This document shows, piece after piece, positions 54,161 to 63,517 of a DNA stretch of 63,517 bases (positions within the stretch are counted from its first letter, which is position 1; each line of letters begins with the position of its first letter). The translations under genes were made by a program, and so were the position numbers. Below the pieces are notes generated by a model. It ran no database searches. It had not been told where the DNA came from and saw only the letters and a program-made list of their open reading frames with translations. Source of the stretch: Deltaproteobacteria bacterium (lineage in GTDB: Bacteria > Desulfobacterota > Desulfobulbia > Desulfobulbales > Desulfurivibrionaceae); the NCBI GenBank assembly GCA_026388735.1, contig JAPLJG010000027.1, forward strand, positions 1-63,517, written 5' to 3'.

Positions 54161-55468
54161 TCAACGTCCCTTAAAGCCACCGGACTTCATAAAACCATCA
54201 TAGTTGCGCATAACCGTGTGGGACTCAATCTGTGAGATTGTATCAATCGCCACACCAACAACAATCAGCAGGGCTGTACCACCAAAATAGAAAGGCACAT
54301 GCAACTTATTGATCAAAATGGTCGGCAACACACAGATAACGCTGATATAACAAGCACCGATCACCGTCATCCGCACCACAATCTTGTCGATAAAATCGGA
54401 GGTTTTCTTTCCCGGCCTGATCCCCGGAACAAAGCCACCATGTTTCTTTAAATTTTCTGCTATATCAACCGGGTTAAAAGTAACCGCTGTATAAAAGAAG
54501 CAGAAGAAGACAATAAAACCAAGAAAAAGCAAAGTATGCGGCAGACTTCCCCAGCTGAGTGCAGCGCTCATCTTCTGCACCCAATCAACCTGGATAAACT
54601 GTCCGATGGTGGCAGGAAACATCATGATTGAAGAGGCGAAAATCGGCGGGATAACCCCGGACATATTGATTTTAAGAGGAAGATGTGATTGCTGCCCCCC
54701 GTACATTTGCCGTCCAACCATCCGTTTCGCATACTGAATTGGAATTCGCCGCTGGGCAGTCTCGAAAAATATGACAAAAGCGATAACCGCCGCGATCATG
54801 GCCAATAAAACGGGCAACATGATATAGGCAATTTCGCCAGCACTGGCCATCTTAAAAGTATTCACAAGAGCTGCTGGCATTCTCGCCACGATACCCGCAA
54901 AGATTATCATGGAAATACCGTTGCCAATACCACGCTCGGTCATTTGTTCGCCAAGCCACATGATAAAAGCGGTGCCTGAACTCAGGGTCAGCATGGTCAT
55001 CAGACGAAAATGCCAACCAGCGGCAATAACAACCATCTCGCCGGTTCCGGGCGCACTCATACTTTCCAGGCCAATACTGATAAACAATCCCTGAACCAGA
55101 CTTAAGACAACCGTAGCATAACGGGTGTACTGGGTGATTTTGCGGCGTCCAGCCTCACCCTCTTTTGAGAGGGCCTCAAGCTGGGGCACAACCACGGTCA
55201 ACAATTGAAAGATAATCGAGGCGCTGATGTATGGCATGATTCCCAGGGCGAAGATGGAAAATTTTTCCAAAGCGCCACCGGAAAACATGTTGAACATATC
55301 AAAAAGGGAGCCAGCACTTTTTTGGAAAAATTGATTCAGCGCCTCGCCGTTGATGCCTGGCGTGGGAATCTGCACTCCGGCTCGGTAAACGGCAAGCATT
55401 ATCACCGTGAATAAAATCCGGCGCCTTAATTCCGGAATGTTTGCAGCATTCTGAACCCCAGCGCGCAT
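54161..55468 (-). CDS. secY: preprotein translocase subunit SecY
   Basis: 435 residues with ten membrane segments; the plug and signature regions (FALGIMPYISASIIFQLL about 75-92, GIGNGISMIIFAGIVA about 175-190, and PGIRPGKKT in the cytoplasmic loop near 350) match SecY. It forms the protein-conducting channel with SecE and SecG. It follows rplO by four bases and precedes map. Confidence 0.98.
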   Translation of the reverse strand: MRAGVQNAANIPELRRRILFTVIMLAVYRAGVQIPTPGINGEALNQFFQKSAGSLFDMFNMFSGGALEKFSIFALGIMPYISASIIFQLLTVVVPQLEALSKEGEAGRRKITQYTRYATVVLSLVQGLFISIGLESMSAPGTGEMVVIAAGWHFRLMTMLTLSSGTAFIMWLGEQMTERGIGNGISMIIFAGIVARMPAALVNTFKMASAGEIAYIMLPVLLAMIAAVIAFVIFFETAQRRIPIQYAKRMVGRQMYGGQQSHLPLKINMSGVIPPIFASSIMMFPATIGQFIQVDWVQKMSAALSWGSLPHTLLFLGFIVFFCFFYTAVTFNPVDIAENLKKHGGFVPGIRPGKKTSDFIDKIVVRMTVIGACYISVICVLPTILINKLHVPFYFGGTALLIVVGVAIDTISQIESHTVMRNYDGFMKSGGFKGR

Positions 55469-55472
55469 CTAT

Positions 55473-55913
55473 TTATTCCTCAACCTTGCCACCGACAGCT
55501 TCTATCTTCTGACGCGCAGAACCACTCACCTTGTCGACAGCAACGGTTATCGCATTCGTCAACTCGCCGTTTCCAAGGATTTTCACGAGCTTGTCATTCT
55601 TGGAAACAAGGCCCGCAGCGATTAAGGCCTGCCTGTCAACCATGGTGCCAGCGGCAAACCGCTCGAGTTCTTGGACATTGATAATGGTGTATACTTTCTT
55701 AAAAATATTGTTAAAGCCACGCTTCGGCAAACGACGCTGAAGGGGCATTTGCCCACCTTCAAACCCCACTTTAATACCACCACCAGAACGCGCCTTATGA
55801 CCCTTATGACCACGGGTTGCTGTTTTACCATGACCAGAACCAAGGCCCCGGCCCACTCTCTTTCTCGGCTTTCTAGAACCTGGCTGTGGCGACAAATTAC
55901 CTAAGGTCAACAT
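55473..55913 (-). CDS. rplO: 50S ribosomal protein L15
   Basis: 146 residues. The N-terminal glycine/arginine-rich extension (RKPRKRVGRGLGSGHGKTAT) and FEGGQMPLQRRLPKRGF are the L15 signatures. Located between rpmD and secY with very short spacers, indicating one transcript. Confidence 0.97.
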   Translation of the reverse strand: MLTLGNLSPQPGSRKPRKRVGRGLGSGHGKTATRGHKGHKARSGGGIKVGFEGGQMPLQRRLPKRGFNNIFKKVYTIINVQELERFAAGTMVDRQALIAAGLVSKNDKLVKILGNGELTNAITVAVDKVSGSARQKIEAVGGKVEE

Positions 55914-55916
55914 AAA

Positions 55917-56096
55917 TTAATCCTCCACCTCAACCAGATGTTCGACTTTTTTAATCATCCCCCGAATTTCAGGGGTATCCTGCCGAATAACAGTTTTATT
56001 GATCTTTGTCAGCCCCAGGCCGATCAACGTCGCACGTATTTTTTCAGTGCTCCCGATCTTGCTTTTCTTCAGGGTCACTTTGAGCTGATTTGCCAT
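55917..56096 (-). CDS. rpmD: 50S ribosomal protein L30
   Basis: 59 residues from the ATG at 56096 ([16 protein letters not shown]), the usual L30 beginning; a start at 56108 would add four residues and has a slightly better purine stretch upstream. [20 protein letters not shown] is the family core. It lies between rpsE and rplO. Confidence 0.95.
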   Translation of the reverse strand: MANQLKVTLKKSKIGSTEKIRATLIGLGLTKINKTVIRQDTPEIRGMIKKVEHLVEVED

Positions 56097-56213
56097 ATTG
56101 ATACCCATTCACTCTTCATTAAAATCATGCTGTTTTCAGCACACAATTAAAAACCTGAATCACAATCCCCTACAGATACTCACATTACATGATAATGGGG
56201 GGGACCGAACTGA

Positions 56214-56720
56214 TCAGGCGGAAATTTCTTCGACAGATTTTCCACGACTCAGCGCGATCTGCTGCGGGGTACGCAGTCTCCGCAAACCATCCAGGGTCGC
56301 TTTGACCAGATTATGCGGGTTATGAGAGCCGATACACTTGGTCAGAATATTATGAACACCTACCGCTTCGAGCACGGCGCGAACAGCCCCGCCGGCAATA
56401 ACACCAGTTCCTTCCACCGCAGGTTTCAACATGACATTGCCAGCACCAAATTTCCCATAAACCTCGTGAGGAATACTCATGTCAGTTATGGAAACACTTT
56501 TCATGTCCTTGCGTGCCTGATCAACCCCCTTCCTGATTGCATCAGGAACCTGATTGGCTTTACCAAGACCGCAACCGACTTTCCCTTTCCCATCACCAAC
56601 TACAACAATGGCGCTGAAGCTGAAACGACGTCCACCCTTGACTACTTTCGCAGTCCTGTTGATATGAACGATCTTTTCAATAAACTCGTCGCCACTTGTG
56701 TTCTTATTAAAATCTGCCAA
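56214..56720 (-). CDS. rpsE: 30S ribosomal protein S5
   Basis: 168 residues with the N-terminal double-stranded-RNA-binding fold ([20 protein letters not shown], about 19-38) and the C-terminal [20 protein letters not shown]5 helps decoding accuracy. The gap of 117 bases to rpmD is the longest within this part of the operon and shows no extra gene. Confidence 0.97.
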   Translation of the reverse strand: MADFNKNTSGDEFIEKIVHINRTAKVVKGGRRFSFSAIVVVGDGKGKVGCGLGKANQVPDAIRKGVDQARKDMKSVSITDMSIPHEVYGKFGAGNVMLKPAVEGTGVIAGGAVRAVLEAVGVHNILTKCIGSHNPHNLVKATLDGLRRLRTPQQIALSRGKSVEEISA

Positions 56721-56779
56721 GGTTCACCCCCAAATTGCTTTGGATTTTTTTACAGGATAAGACTTTTCCACACAGCCAA

Positions 56780-57145
56780 TTAGAAATCAAGACCGCCTTC
56801 ACGAGCCCCATCCGACAAAGCCTTAACCCGGCCATGATACAGATAGCCACCCCGGTCGAAAACCACCTTGCCAATACCTTTGACTTTGGCAAGTTCGGCG
56901 ATCTTCAGCCCGACCTGACGTGCCTTCTCGGCTTTTCCCTTGATATCAGCGGCAATCATGCCCTTATCCACAGTGGACATGGCAGCCAGGGTGTTTCCGG
57001 CAACATCATCTATAATCTGACAATAGATATGTTTTGCGCTTTTAAAAACACGCAAGCGAGGTCTCTCCGGAGTCCCGGCAATATTTTTCCTGATCCGTTT
57101 AACCCGCTTTTCACGAGCAATCTCTTTCGGATTTGTCTTACCCAT
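56780..57145 (-). CDS. rplR: 50S ribosomal protein L18
   Basis: 121 residues; opening basic region and [20 protein letters not shown], ending [20 protein letters not shown], are the L18 hallmarks. It binds 5S rRNA together with L5 and L25. Located between rplF and rpsE. Confidence 0.97.
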   Translation of the reverse strand: MGKTNPKEIAREKRVKRIRKNIAGTPERPRLRVFKSAKHIYCQIIDDVAGNTLAAMSTVDKGMIAADIKGKAEKARQVGLKIAELAKVKGIGKVVFDRGGYLYHGRVKALSDGAREGGLDF

Positions 57146-57202
57146 TGTTTTGCCTTATAAATATTTATCTCTTGCAAGCCGCGTAAAGATTACGCGTACC
57201 CT

Positions 57203-57745
57203 CTACTTCTTAGAAGCAGATTTGCCAGCCTTCCGGGCGATGTATTCATCAGTATAACGAATCCCCTTCCCTTTATAGGGCTCAGGAGGACGCACAGCAC
57301 GGATTTTAGCGGCAGTTTCACCAAGCAACTCTTTATCAATACAATCCAAGGTAACATTATTTGCTTTGTCCACCTCGGCAGTAACACCTTTAGGTAGAGC
57401 AAACTCCACGGGATTGGAATAACCAACGCTCAGGTTCAGAAAAGCCCCCTTAACCTCGGCCCGATAACCAACTCCCTCTATGGACAGTTTTTTCTGGAAG
57501 CCTTTATCCACACCAATAATCATATTGCTGACTAAGGTCCGAGTAAGGCCAGAAAAGGCTCTGGTTCTTTTACTGTTGTCCTTGCGAACAACGATCAGGG
57601 TGTCGCCTTCTTCCTGTAGACCAATCTCTGGGCGGATATTCCGCTCCAGTGTGCCTTTGGGCCCGACGACTTTAACGTACGATCCATTTATATCAAGCTT
57701 AATCCCTTTAGGCACAGGGATAGGTTGATTGCCAATCCTCGACAT
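57203..57745 (-). CDS. rplF: 50S ribosomal protein L6
   Basis: 180 residues, opening MSRIGNQPIPVPKGI and ending with the conserved PEPYKGKGIRYTDEYIARKA. The two L6 half-domains are both present. Located between rpsH and rplR. Confidence 0.97.
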   Translation of the reverse strand: MSRIGNQPIPVPKGIKLDINGSYVKVVGPKGTLERNIRPEIGLQEEGDTLIVVRKDNSKRTRAFSGLTRTLVSNMIIGVDKGFQKKLSIEGVGYRAEVKGAFLNLSVGYSNPVEFALPKGVTAEVDKANNVTLDCIDKELLGETAAKIRAVRPPEPYKGKGIRYTDEYIARKAGKSASKK

Positions 57746-57799
57746 GACGACTCTCCACTCGTTACGAAATACTCAATAGTTAGCAATTACAAATTCGAT

Positions 57800-58198
57800 C
57801 TACCAAACTTCACAGAGAAGCTCGCCACCAATTTTCATGGACCGTGCTTCTTTATCCGTAAAAATTCCTTTGGAAGTCGAAATAATCGCGATACCAAGGC
57901 CACTCATTACCTTGGGGATCTGGTCATGCTTCACATAAATGCGGCGGCCCGGCTTGCTGACCCGCTTCAGGTTAGTGATAATCCGCTCATTGTTCTGGTC
58001 GTATTTCATTTCAATACGCAAAACACCTTGCGTGTCCGTATCAAGGACCTGATAGTCATTGATGAAACCTTCCTTTTTCAGGATCGCGGCAACACCGGTT
58101 TTCACTTTCGAAAGCGGCATTTCAACAGCCTCGAACTTGACCATACCGGCATTTCTTATCCTGGTCAGCATATCAGCCAGGGGGTCAGTCATGCACAT
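57800..58198 (-). CDS. rpsH: 30S ribosomal protein S8
   Basis: 132 residues, [18 protein letters not shown] at the start and [20 protein letters not shown] at the end, typical of S8, a central 16S rRNA binder and often the autoregulator of the spc operon. GGGAG lies 8 bases before the ATG. Confidence 0.97.
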   Translation of the reverse strand: MCMTDPLADMLTRIRNAGMVKFEAVEMPLSKVKTGVAAILKKEGFINDYQVLDTDTQGVLRIEMKYDQNNERIITNLKRVSKPGRRIYVKHDQIPKVMSGLGIAIISTSKGIFTDKEARSMKIGGELLCEVW

Positions 58199-58268
58199 AG
58201 TGCTTGCTCCCTATGATGTTTTTTAAAACAAACAGTTAACATATCTACGGCGATTACAATCAGCACTG

Positions 58269-58454
58269 TTACCAACTTGATTTGGTAACACCGGTAATTT
58301 CACCACGATTAGCCAAGCTCCGGAAACAGATACGGCATACACCGAACTTCCGATAATAGGCTTTCGACCTGCCGCACAATCCGCAACGGTTGTAAGCCCT
58401 CACTGGAAACTTCGGCGTCCGCTTGCACTTTGCTATCAAAGACTTTTTAGCCAA
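58269..58454 (-). CDS. rpsN: 30S ribosomal protein S14, zinc-binding type
   Basis: 61 residues, the short type Z form of S14. The zinc ligands C24, C27, C40 and C43 (CGLC and CRIC) are present. Located between rplE and rpsH. Confidence 0.96.
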   Translation of the reverse strand: MAKKSLIAKCKRTPKFPVRAYNRCGLCGRSKAYYRKFGVCRICFRSLANRGEITGVTKSSW

Positions 58455-58475
58455 CTTCTTCCTCCTTACCCTGTG

Positions 58476-59015
58476 CTATTTCCTGAAGGGCATTCCCATT
58501 ACTTTCAAAAGAAACCGACCTTCATCATCAGACTCGGCGGTCGTAGTAATCGCAATATTGAGTCCCTTGATTTTGTCGATTTTATCATAATCAATTTCAG
58601 GGAAGATGATATGCTCCTTGATGCCCATGGCATAATTCCCGCGCCCATCAAACGACTTCAGAGATAACCCGCGGAAATCCCTGACTCGCGGCAAGGCAAT
58701 ATGAACCAGCTTGGCAAAAAAATCATACATCCGGTCGCCACGGAGTGTTACCCGACAACCAATGGGCACCCCGGCACGCAACTTAAACCCGGCGATGGAC
58801 TTCTTCGCTTTGGTAACAACCGCCTTCTGCCCAGCAATCATGGTCAGTTCCTGAACCGCACTGTCGATGATCTTCGGGTTCTGCACAGCCTCACCCAAGC
58901 CCATATTCAGAACGATCTTGGTGATCTTCGGCACCTGCATGATGTTCTGGTAGCCGAATTCCTGCATAAGCTGCGGGACACACTCGCCCTGATATATCTC
59001 TTTTACCCCAGCCAT
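58476..59015 (-). CDS. rplE: 50S ribosomal protein L5
   Basis: 179 residues from the ATG at 59015, which has GGAGG exactly 5 bases upstream; the frame could be opened at 59027, but that start is inside the frame-shifted end of rpl[12 protein letters not shown] and [19 protein letters not shown]-like stretches identify L5, the 5S rRNA and P-site tRNA contact. Confidence 0.96.
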   Translation of the reverse strand: MAGVKEIYQGECVPQLMQEFGYQNIMQVPKITKIVLNMGLGEAVQNPKIIDSAVQELTMIAGQKAVVTKAKKSIAGFKLRAGVPIGCRVTLRGDRMYDFFAKLVHIALPRVRDFRGLSLKSFDGRGNYAMGIKEHIIFPEIDYDKIDKIKGLNIAITTTAESDDEGRFLLKVMGMPFRK

Positions 59016-59326
59016 TCTTGCCTCCAAAAAAAATCAGGACCTATTAGGCTTTCGCCTCTACAGATTCTACCTACCCGTGAAGTCTTGGAACATTTCGGAC
59101 AAATCACCATCAAGTTAGAAGCATCAAGAGCCGCTTCCTTCTCAATGATCCCGCCCTGCTGATTCGTTTGACTGGGCTTCGTATGCCGCTTTATCATGTT
59201 GATCTTTTCGACAATGGCTTTGCCATCGGTGGCGTTGACCTTGATGACCTTGCCGACCCGACCTTTGTCCTTGCCGGCGATCACCTCAACCTGATCATTA
59301 ACTTTCAAATGTGTTTTTGCTCTCAT
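59003..59326 (-). CDS. rplX: 50S ribosomal protein L24, with probable C-terminal frameshift
   Basis: L24 starts 50S assembly. Residues 1-88 are normal ([42 protein letters not shown]). After VGR the frame continues for about 19 residues that do not resemble L24 and overlaps rplE, swallowing its ribosome site. One base less in the agaatctg stretch (near 59063-59067) would give the ordinary ending SVEAKA and a stop at 59044-59046, leaving a normal gap to rplE. I think this is an error or a recent insertion at the very end. Confidence 0.9.
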   Translation of the reverse strand: MRAKTHLKVNDQVEVIAGKDKGRVGKVIKVNATDGKAIVEKINMIKRHTKPSQTNQQGGIIEKEAALDASNLMVICPKCSKTSRVGRICRGESLIGPDFFWRQEWLG

Positions 59327-59400
59327 GCCTTCAGCCTCTCAACCGCCCAAAGTACGGACGGGGAACTCATTGAATATCCAAATCTTCGTTTCAACCGCAG

Positions 59401-59769
59401 TTACAGAACCTCGGGGGCCAAGGAAATAATCTTCATATACCCCTTCGGACGCAACTCCCGGGCAACCGGTCCAAAAATACGGCTTCCAACCGGTTCCCCT
59501 GAATTTGCCAGCAATACGGCGGAGTTATCATCAAACCGAACAATCGTATCATCCTCGCGACGAATCTCTTTAACAGTCCTTACCACGACGGCCCTGAGAA
59601 CATCGCCCTTCTTAACTTTCGCGTTCGGGATCGCCTCTTTGACGGTGACAACAATAACATCACCAACAGAGGCATACCGACGCCTGGTCCCGCCCAAAAC
59701 TCTTATGCAAAGAACTTTCTTGGCGCCTGAATTATCTGCTACATTAAGTACGGTTTCTGTTTGTATCAT
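59401..59769 (-). CDS. rplN: 50S ribosomal protein L14
   Basis: 122 residues, [20 protein letters not shown] and the C-terminal GPVARELR segment identify L14, one of the most conserved 50S proteins and the RsfS silencing site. Located between rpsQ and rplX. Confidence 0.98.
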   Translation of the reverse strand: MIQTETVLNVADNSGAKKVLCIRVLGGTRRRYASVGDVIVVTVKEAIPNAKVKKGDVLRAVVVRTVKEIRREDDTIVRFDDNSAVLLANSGEPVGSRIFGPVARELRPKGYMKIISLAPEVL

Positions 59770-59843
59770 TTCTTCACCAACCGCAGAAAACTTTACAAGT
59801 ACCCAAACAAATCGCCTGGGACTTAGTTATCAAAAACCGCTAA

Positions 59844-60104
59844 TTACACGGCCTTCTCGATGACTTCCATAATCCGCCACCGTTTATTCTTGCTCAGCGG
59901 GCGGCACTCTTCAATCAGAACCCTGTCGCCAACGCTGCAGCTGTTTTCCGGGTCATGAACCATGCATTTAGCATGCTGACGCATGAACTTCCCATACAGT
60001 TTATGGGGAACAAGGCGCTCGGTTTGCACAATAGCACTCTTGTCCATCTTGGTGCTGACAATGATACCAACCCTTGTCTTCTTATTCGATTTTTCATCAA
60101 CCAT
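59844..60104 (-). CDS. rpsQ: 30S ribosomal protein S17
   Basis: 86 residues with the OB-fold stretches RVGIIVSTKMDKSAIVQTER, KLYGKFMRQHAKCMVHDP and GDRVLIEECRPLSKNKRW. Located between rpmC and rplN, 74 bases before the latter. Confidence 0.97.
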   Translation of the reverse strand: MVDEKSNKKTRVGIIVSTKMDKSAIVQTERLVPHKLYGKFMRQHAKCMVHDPENSCSVGDRVLIEECRPLSKNKRWRIMEVIEKAV

Positions 60105-60181
60105 GAATGTATCCTACCCAGTAGCGTTATCAATTGACGCAAGCACTAAAAACACCAGTACTCTTGGCCAGAAACCAGCGG

Positions 60182-60370
60182 TTATGCAGTATGCGCAGTA
60201 AGAGCAGTTTGCATCCGGGCAATTTCTTTACGCAACTGCCGCAGCTTTGCCGTATTCTCCAAGGGACGAATGCCATGTTGGAATTTCAACCTAAAATGCT
60301 CTTCCGACAACTCCCTCACCTTGACAACAAGCGCCTCTTGCCCAAGCTCACGTATATCTTTCATTTTCAT
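60182..60370 (-). CDS. rpmC: 50S ribosomal protein L29
   Basis: 62 residues, helical hairpin with [14 protein letters not shown] and [20 protein letters not shown], the L29 signature; it lies at the exit tunnel. Its ATG overlaps the rplP stop by four bases. Confidence 0.96.
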   Translation of the reverse strand: MKMKDIRELGQEALVVKVRELSEEHFRLKFQHGIRPLENTAKLRQLRKEIARMQTALTAHTA

Positions 60371-60783
60371 AAAGTCGTCCCCACATAAATCACTTTAGTC
60401 GGGAAAGGCAGTTTGTTGGCGGCCAAACGTAACGCCTCTCGGGCTAAATCATCATCAACCCCGGCCAACTCGTACAATATGCGTCCTGGTTTTACCTGGG
60501 CAACCCAATATTCTGGATTTCCCTTACCTTTTCCCATCCTGGTTTCCGCAGGCTTCTTGGTAATTGGCTTATCTGGAAAAACACGGATCCATAGCTGGCC
60601 AGTTCTTTTAATCTTTCTATTAATTGCAATACGAGCCGCTTCAATCTGCTGGGCGGTCATCTTGCCACAACCAACAGCCTTAAGGGCATATTCACCGAAA
60701 GAAAATCCAGACCCGCGATACGCTGCGCCAGTCAAGCGGCCCTTAAACATCTTTCTATGTTTTACTTTTTTTGGACTTAACAT
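60367..60783 (-). CDS. rplP: 50S ribosomal protein L16
   Basis: 138 residues, [16 protein letters not shown] at the start and the R-M-G-K-G-K-G motif ([15 protein letters not shown], about 80-94) identify L16. Located between rpsC and rpmC; ATGA overlap with rpmC. Confidence 0.98.
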   Translation of the reverse strand: MLSPKKVKHRKMFKGRLTGAAYRGSGFSFGEYALKAVGCGKMTAQQIEAARIAINRKIKRTGQLWIRVFPDKPITKKPAETRMGKGKGNPEYWVAQVKPGRILYELAGVDDDLAREALRLAANKLPFPTKVIYVGTTL

Positions 60784-60837
60784 CTGTATATCCTATCTGT
60801 GACTGACTTTTTTAAAGCCGTTTCACTCGACAACGAG

Positions 60838-61485
60838 TTATTCGGCAATCTGGTCGGCAGCATTTAGAACTTCACCCTTGAAGATCCAAACCTTAACGCC
60901 GATTTTGCCATAGGTAGTATTCGCCTCTGCAATACCATAATCGATATCAGCCCGGAGAGTATGCAGAGGAACACGCCCCTCCCGCACCCATTCCTGACGA
61001 GCAATTTCCGCCCCGCCCAACCGGCCTGAACACGCGATCTTAACACCTTTGGCACCGAACTTCAAGGCCATATTTACTGACTTCTTCATGGCACGACGGA
61101 AGGCCACACGTCTTTCGAGCTGCAAGGCGATATTTTCCGCAACCAACTGCGCATCAGCCTCAGGGCGCCGGACCTCCTGAATATCAAGAACACACTCTTT
61201 GCCCGTCAACTTATCAATTTCAGCTTTCAGGACTTCAATCTCTGTCCCTTTTTTGCCAATAACAATACCAGGCCTGGCAGTATGGAGCTTAATCCGGAGT
61301 TTATCGCCGGTTCTGGCTATCTGAATCTTGGAAATGCCAGCATGAAAGAGCCGCTTTTTGAGAAACTTCCTAAGGCTCTGGTCCTCAAGAAATTTTTTGG
61401 CATAATCCTTGTCGGCGTACCAAATGGAGTCCCAGGTACGTATAATATTCAGTCGTAAACCTATCGGATTAACTTTCTGGCCCAA
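60838..61485 (-). CDS. rpsC: 30S ribosomal protein S3
   Basis: 215 residues, [14 protein letters not shown] at the start, the KH domain with [11 protein letters not shown] (about 73-83) and the C-terminal domain ending in [15 protein letters not shown]3 lines the mRNA entry channel. Confidence 0.98.
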   Translation of the reverse strand: MGQKVNPIGLRLNIIRTWDSIWYADKDYAKKFLEDQSLRKFLKKRLFHAGISKIQIARTGDKLRIKLHTARPGIVIGKKGTEIEVLKAEIDKLTGKECVLDIQEVRRPEADAQLVAENIALQLERRVAFRRAMKKSVNMALKFGAKGVKIACSGRLGGAEIARQEWVREGRVPLHTLRADIDYGIAEANTTYGKIGVKVWIFKGEVLNAADQIAE

Positions 61486-61554
61486 AACCTTCCTCCATTC
61501 TCATTGATATGCAACTTCAAGTACAAACGAATACCTTCTTACTTCTGTATTCAA

Positions 61555-61887
61555 TTATTGCTCGTCCAAAACAACGGTTATGTGGCTTGTTCTTTTAAGA
61601 ATCCTGTTCGCACGCCCTTGAGCCCGCGGCATAATTCTCTTCAACATGGGCCCACCGTCTATAAAGATAGACTTCACATAGAGGGTATCGACATCGATAC
61701 TCTCATTCTGACTGGCGTTGGCGACAGCAGATTCGATTACCTTTTTCAGCAGACGGGCACCTTTTTTAGGCAAAAAACGCAGGGCGTTTATCGCGTAATC
61801 GACACTTTTTCCGCGCACCAAATCCGCAACCAGCCTGGCTTTTTGCGGCGAAATCCTTATATAACGAGCAAGCGCTTTTGCTTCCAT
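61555..61887 (-). CDS. rplV: 50S ribosomal protein L22
   Basis: 110 residues, [20 protein letters not shown] and the exit-tunnel beta-hairpin [17 protein letters not shown] are characteristic. Located between rpsS and rpsC. Confidence 0.98.
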   Translation of the reverse strand: MEAKALARYIRISPQKARLVADLVRGKSVDYAINALRFLPKKGARLLKKVIESAVANASQNESIDVDTLYVKSIFIDGGPMLKRIMPRAQGRANRILKRTSHITVVLDEQ

Positions 61888-61937
61888 CGAATGAACTCCT
61901 TATCTTTACCTGACAACCGTGTCCGGCTTAGCAGCTT

Positions 61938-62213
61938 TTATTTCTTTTTCTTCCTGTCCGCTGCGTGACCATGGTAGGTGCGGGTCGGAGAAAACTCGCC
62001 GAGCTTATGCCCCACCATATTTTCGGTCACGAAAACCGGGATGAACTTTTTGCCATTGTGCACAGCAAAGGTAAGTCCAACCATGTCCGGAATAACATCA
62101 GAACGTCGAGACCAGGTCTGGATAACCTTTCTGGAGCCCTCGTCTTTAGCCTTCATGACCTTTGACATCAAATGGTCATCTACAAATGGACCTTTTTTAA
62201 CTGAACGTCCCAC
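61938..62213 (-). CDS. rpsS: 30S ribosomal protein S19
   Basis: 91 residues, [16 protein letters not shown] and the C-terminal [20 protein letters not shown] identify S19. Located directly after rplB. Confidence 0.98.
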   Translation of the reverse strand: MGRSVKKGPFVDDHLMSKVMKAKDEGSRKVIQTWSRRSDVIPDMVGLTFAVHNGKKFIPVFVTENMVGHKLGEFSPTRTYHGHAADRKKKK

Positions 62214-62227
62214 TTGTAACCCCCTAA

Positions 62228-63049
62228 TTATGATCTTTTCTTAACAATAAATTTGTCGGATGACTTCTTGCCACGTGTTTTATAGCCCTTGCTTGGCACA
62301 CCCCACGGTGAACAAGGATGACGACCGCCGGAGCTTTTACCCTCACCACCACCCATTGGATGATCAACCGGGTTCATGGCAACACCACGAACCTTGGGAC
62401 GGTTCCCTTTCCAGCGACTGCGGCCAGCCTTTCCAAGCTTCTGGCTTTCATGTTCCTTATTTCCAACCTGACCAATACAGGCCCGACATTTCCGGTGAAA
62501 TTTGCGCACCTCGCCAGAGGGTAATTTTACCGTGACATACTCACCCTCCTTGGCCATAAGTTGCGCAGAAACACCAGCACTTCTCACAAGCTGCGCGCCC
62601 TTGCCGATCTTCATTTCAAGATTATGGATAATGCTGCCCAACGGCATATTTCCCATGGGCAAACAGTTCCCAGGCTTGATATCAACCGTCTCACCCGCAA
62701 TAACTGTATCACCAATCTTGATGCCCAGCGGCGAAAGGATATAACACTTTTCACCATCGACATAGTTCAGCAAGGCCAAATTAGCCGACCGATTGGGATC
62801 GTATTCAATGGCCGCAACTTTTGCCGGAATATCCATTTTTTCCCGCTTGAAATCGATCAAACGATATTTCCGCTTATGACCTCCACCAATATGCCTGGAT
62901 GTAATGCGGCCATTGTTATTCCGTCCCCCGGTCTTACTCAGGGGCCGAATCAATGATTTCTGCGGTTTATCCTTTGACAACTCGGGATTGACAACTGTAA
63001 CCAGTGATCTTCTGCCCGGTGATGTAGGTTTATAGGTCTTTAATGCCAT
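62228..63049 (-). CDS. rplB: 50S ribosomal protein L2
   Basis: 273 residues, [19 protein letters not shown] and the conserved [20 protein letters not shown] near the C terminus, where the peptidyl-transferase His lies. The usual HPHGGG reads HPMGGG, a known variant. Located between rplW and rpsS. Confidence 0.98.
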   Translation of the reverse strand: MALKTYKPTSPGRRSLVTVVNPELSKDKPQKSLIRPLSKTGGRNNNGRITSRHIGGGHKRKYRLIDFKREKMDIPAKVAAIEYDPNRSANLALLNYVDGEKCYILSPLGIKIGDTVIAGETVDIKPGNCLPMGNMPLGSIIHNLEMKIGKGAQLVRSAGVSAQLMAKEGEYVTVKLPSGEVRKFHRKCRACIGQVGNKEHESQKLGKAGRSRWKGNRPKVRGVAMNPVDHPMGGGEGKSSGGRHPCSPWGVPSKGYKTRGKKSSDKFIVKKRS

Positions 63050-63119
63050 TTCAAACCCCGATAATATTTAAATTACGTATTCGTAACAAAAAATTACAAC
63101 TCTTGCCGACGAGACTTCC

Positions 63120-63410
63120 CTAAATCTTCTCAAGGAAATCAATCTTATTCCCTTCTTCAAGAGTAACAATGGCCTTCTTCCAGTCAGACTGCTGTCCGAA
63201 GCTCTTGCCCACACGTTTTTTCTTGCCATGCATATTTGCAGTTCGCACCTTGGCGACCTTGACGCTGAACAATTTTTCAACAGCATCCTTGATCTCAATT
63301 TTATTGGCGCGGGGATCAACCTTAACAACAACCTGATTGTTAGTTTCCTGCAATCCAAGAGCCTTTTCGGTCAGGCACGGCTTCTTAATAATGCTGAACA
63401 TATCTTTCAT
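63120..63410 (-). CDS. rplW: 50S ribosomal protein L23
   Basis: 96 residues from the ATG at 63410 (MKDMFSIIKKPCLTEKA), with GAGAGG upstream; an ATG three codons later is also possible, and a longer frame to 63443 would overlap rplD without reason. ANKIEIKDAVEKLFSVKVAKV is the L23 core. It lies at the tunnel exit where SRP and trigger factor bind. Confidence 0.96.
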   Translation of the reverse strand: MKDMFSIIKKPCLTEKALGLQETNNQVVVKVDPRANKIEIKDAVEKLFSVKVAKVRTANMHGKKKRVGKSFGQQSDWKKAIVTLEEGNKIDFLEKI

Positions 63411-63517
63411 GACAACAACCTCTCTTCCAGCTGGCCAATGCAAGGCTGCAGTAAAACAATGTGCTTATGGAGCAAAATGTCGTAAACATTCAGCCCTGCC
63501 GTCGGAATAACCTTAAA
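63407..63517 (-). CDS. rplD: 50S ribosomal protein L4, C-terminal end only
   Basis: The last 36 codons run in from the window edge: residues such as IPTAGLNVYDILLHKHIVLL match the C terminus of L4. The TGA stop overlaps the rplW ATG (ATGA). The rest lies beyond the window. Confidence 0.9.
   Translation of the reverse strand, partial: FKVIPTAGLNVYDILLHKHIVLLQPCIGQLEERLLS

Noticed and set aside
1-63517. CRISPR arrays, tRNA and rRNA genes
   Set aside because: I saw no regularly spaced short repeats and no cloverleaf or rRNA signature on either strand, though short tRNAs are hard to exclude by eye.

Overview
The window reads like the chromosome of an anaerobic, probably sulfate-reducing or sulfur-cycling bacterium of the Desulfobacterota (Desulfobulbales-like). 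This is inferred from content, not from an rRNA gene: KorAB 2-oxoacid:ferredoxin oxidoreductase, a four-subunit group 3b-type [NiFe] hydrogenase, a multihaem cytochrome lipoprotein, a selenocysteine-containing thioredoxin-fold protein, an HgcAB mercury-methylation pair, a TunR-like tungstate/molybdate regulator and a typical deltaproteobacterial S10-spc-alpha ribosomal cluster.

Layout. 1-1.6 kb: the 3' end of an AT-rich TPR/STAND-like gene runs abruptly into a 5'-truncated lysR-type gene. 1.7-4.1 kb: a YhcH-family gene and recQ. 4.2-9.7 kb, minus strand: a redox block of korB, korA, a small protein, a thioredoxin-reductase-like flavoprotein, a UGA-interrupted selenoprotein with a SECIS hairpin, an encapsulin-type ferritin-like protein, a zinc ribbon protein and another small protein. 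9.8-18.7 kb: an accessory island with a two-partner secretion pair (TpsB, 1440-residue TpsA), an L,D-transpeptidase, two decayed copies of one small gene flanking them in the same orientation, and a broken IS5-type transposase. 18.7-23.2 kb, minus strand: pyrG-kdsA-kdsC-lptC-pyrF. 23.6-31 kb: a membrane protein, a frameshifted nine-haem cytochrome, rlpA and the hydrogenase operon. 31-33.6 kb: a PilZ-like protein and motAB. 33.6-35 kb, minus strand: hgcA-hgcB. 35-39.2 kb: chromate-family transporter, TauE/SafE-family permease and the TunR-like regulator. 39.4-44.3 kb: tetR-tolC-hlyD-permease-ATPase efflux operon with its own operator and terminator. 44.4-49.6 kb, minus strand: AICAR transformylase, a GIY-YIG gene and thiF-thiS-thiG-thiH (thiH frameshifted). 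49.8 kb to the end, minus strand: rplD (partial) through rplQ.

The best finds are the unpredicted selenoprotein at 8093-8662 (in-frame UGA, U-x-x-C redox motif, SECIS hairpin with its loop starting 24 nt after the UGA) and the hgcAB pair. The hydrogenase large subunit ends exactly at its last metal-site histidine, so it seems to need no C-terminal processing. The recombinase-TOBE fusion has lost its catalytic tyrosine, as expected of a regulator.

Caution: several otherwise conserved genes (thiH, the cytochrome, the end of rplX, the small gene at 10 kb) carry single-base frameshifts. Some may be sequencing or assembly errors rather than real lesions, and the junction near 790 could be a chimaeric join.
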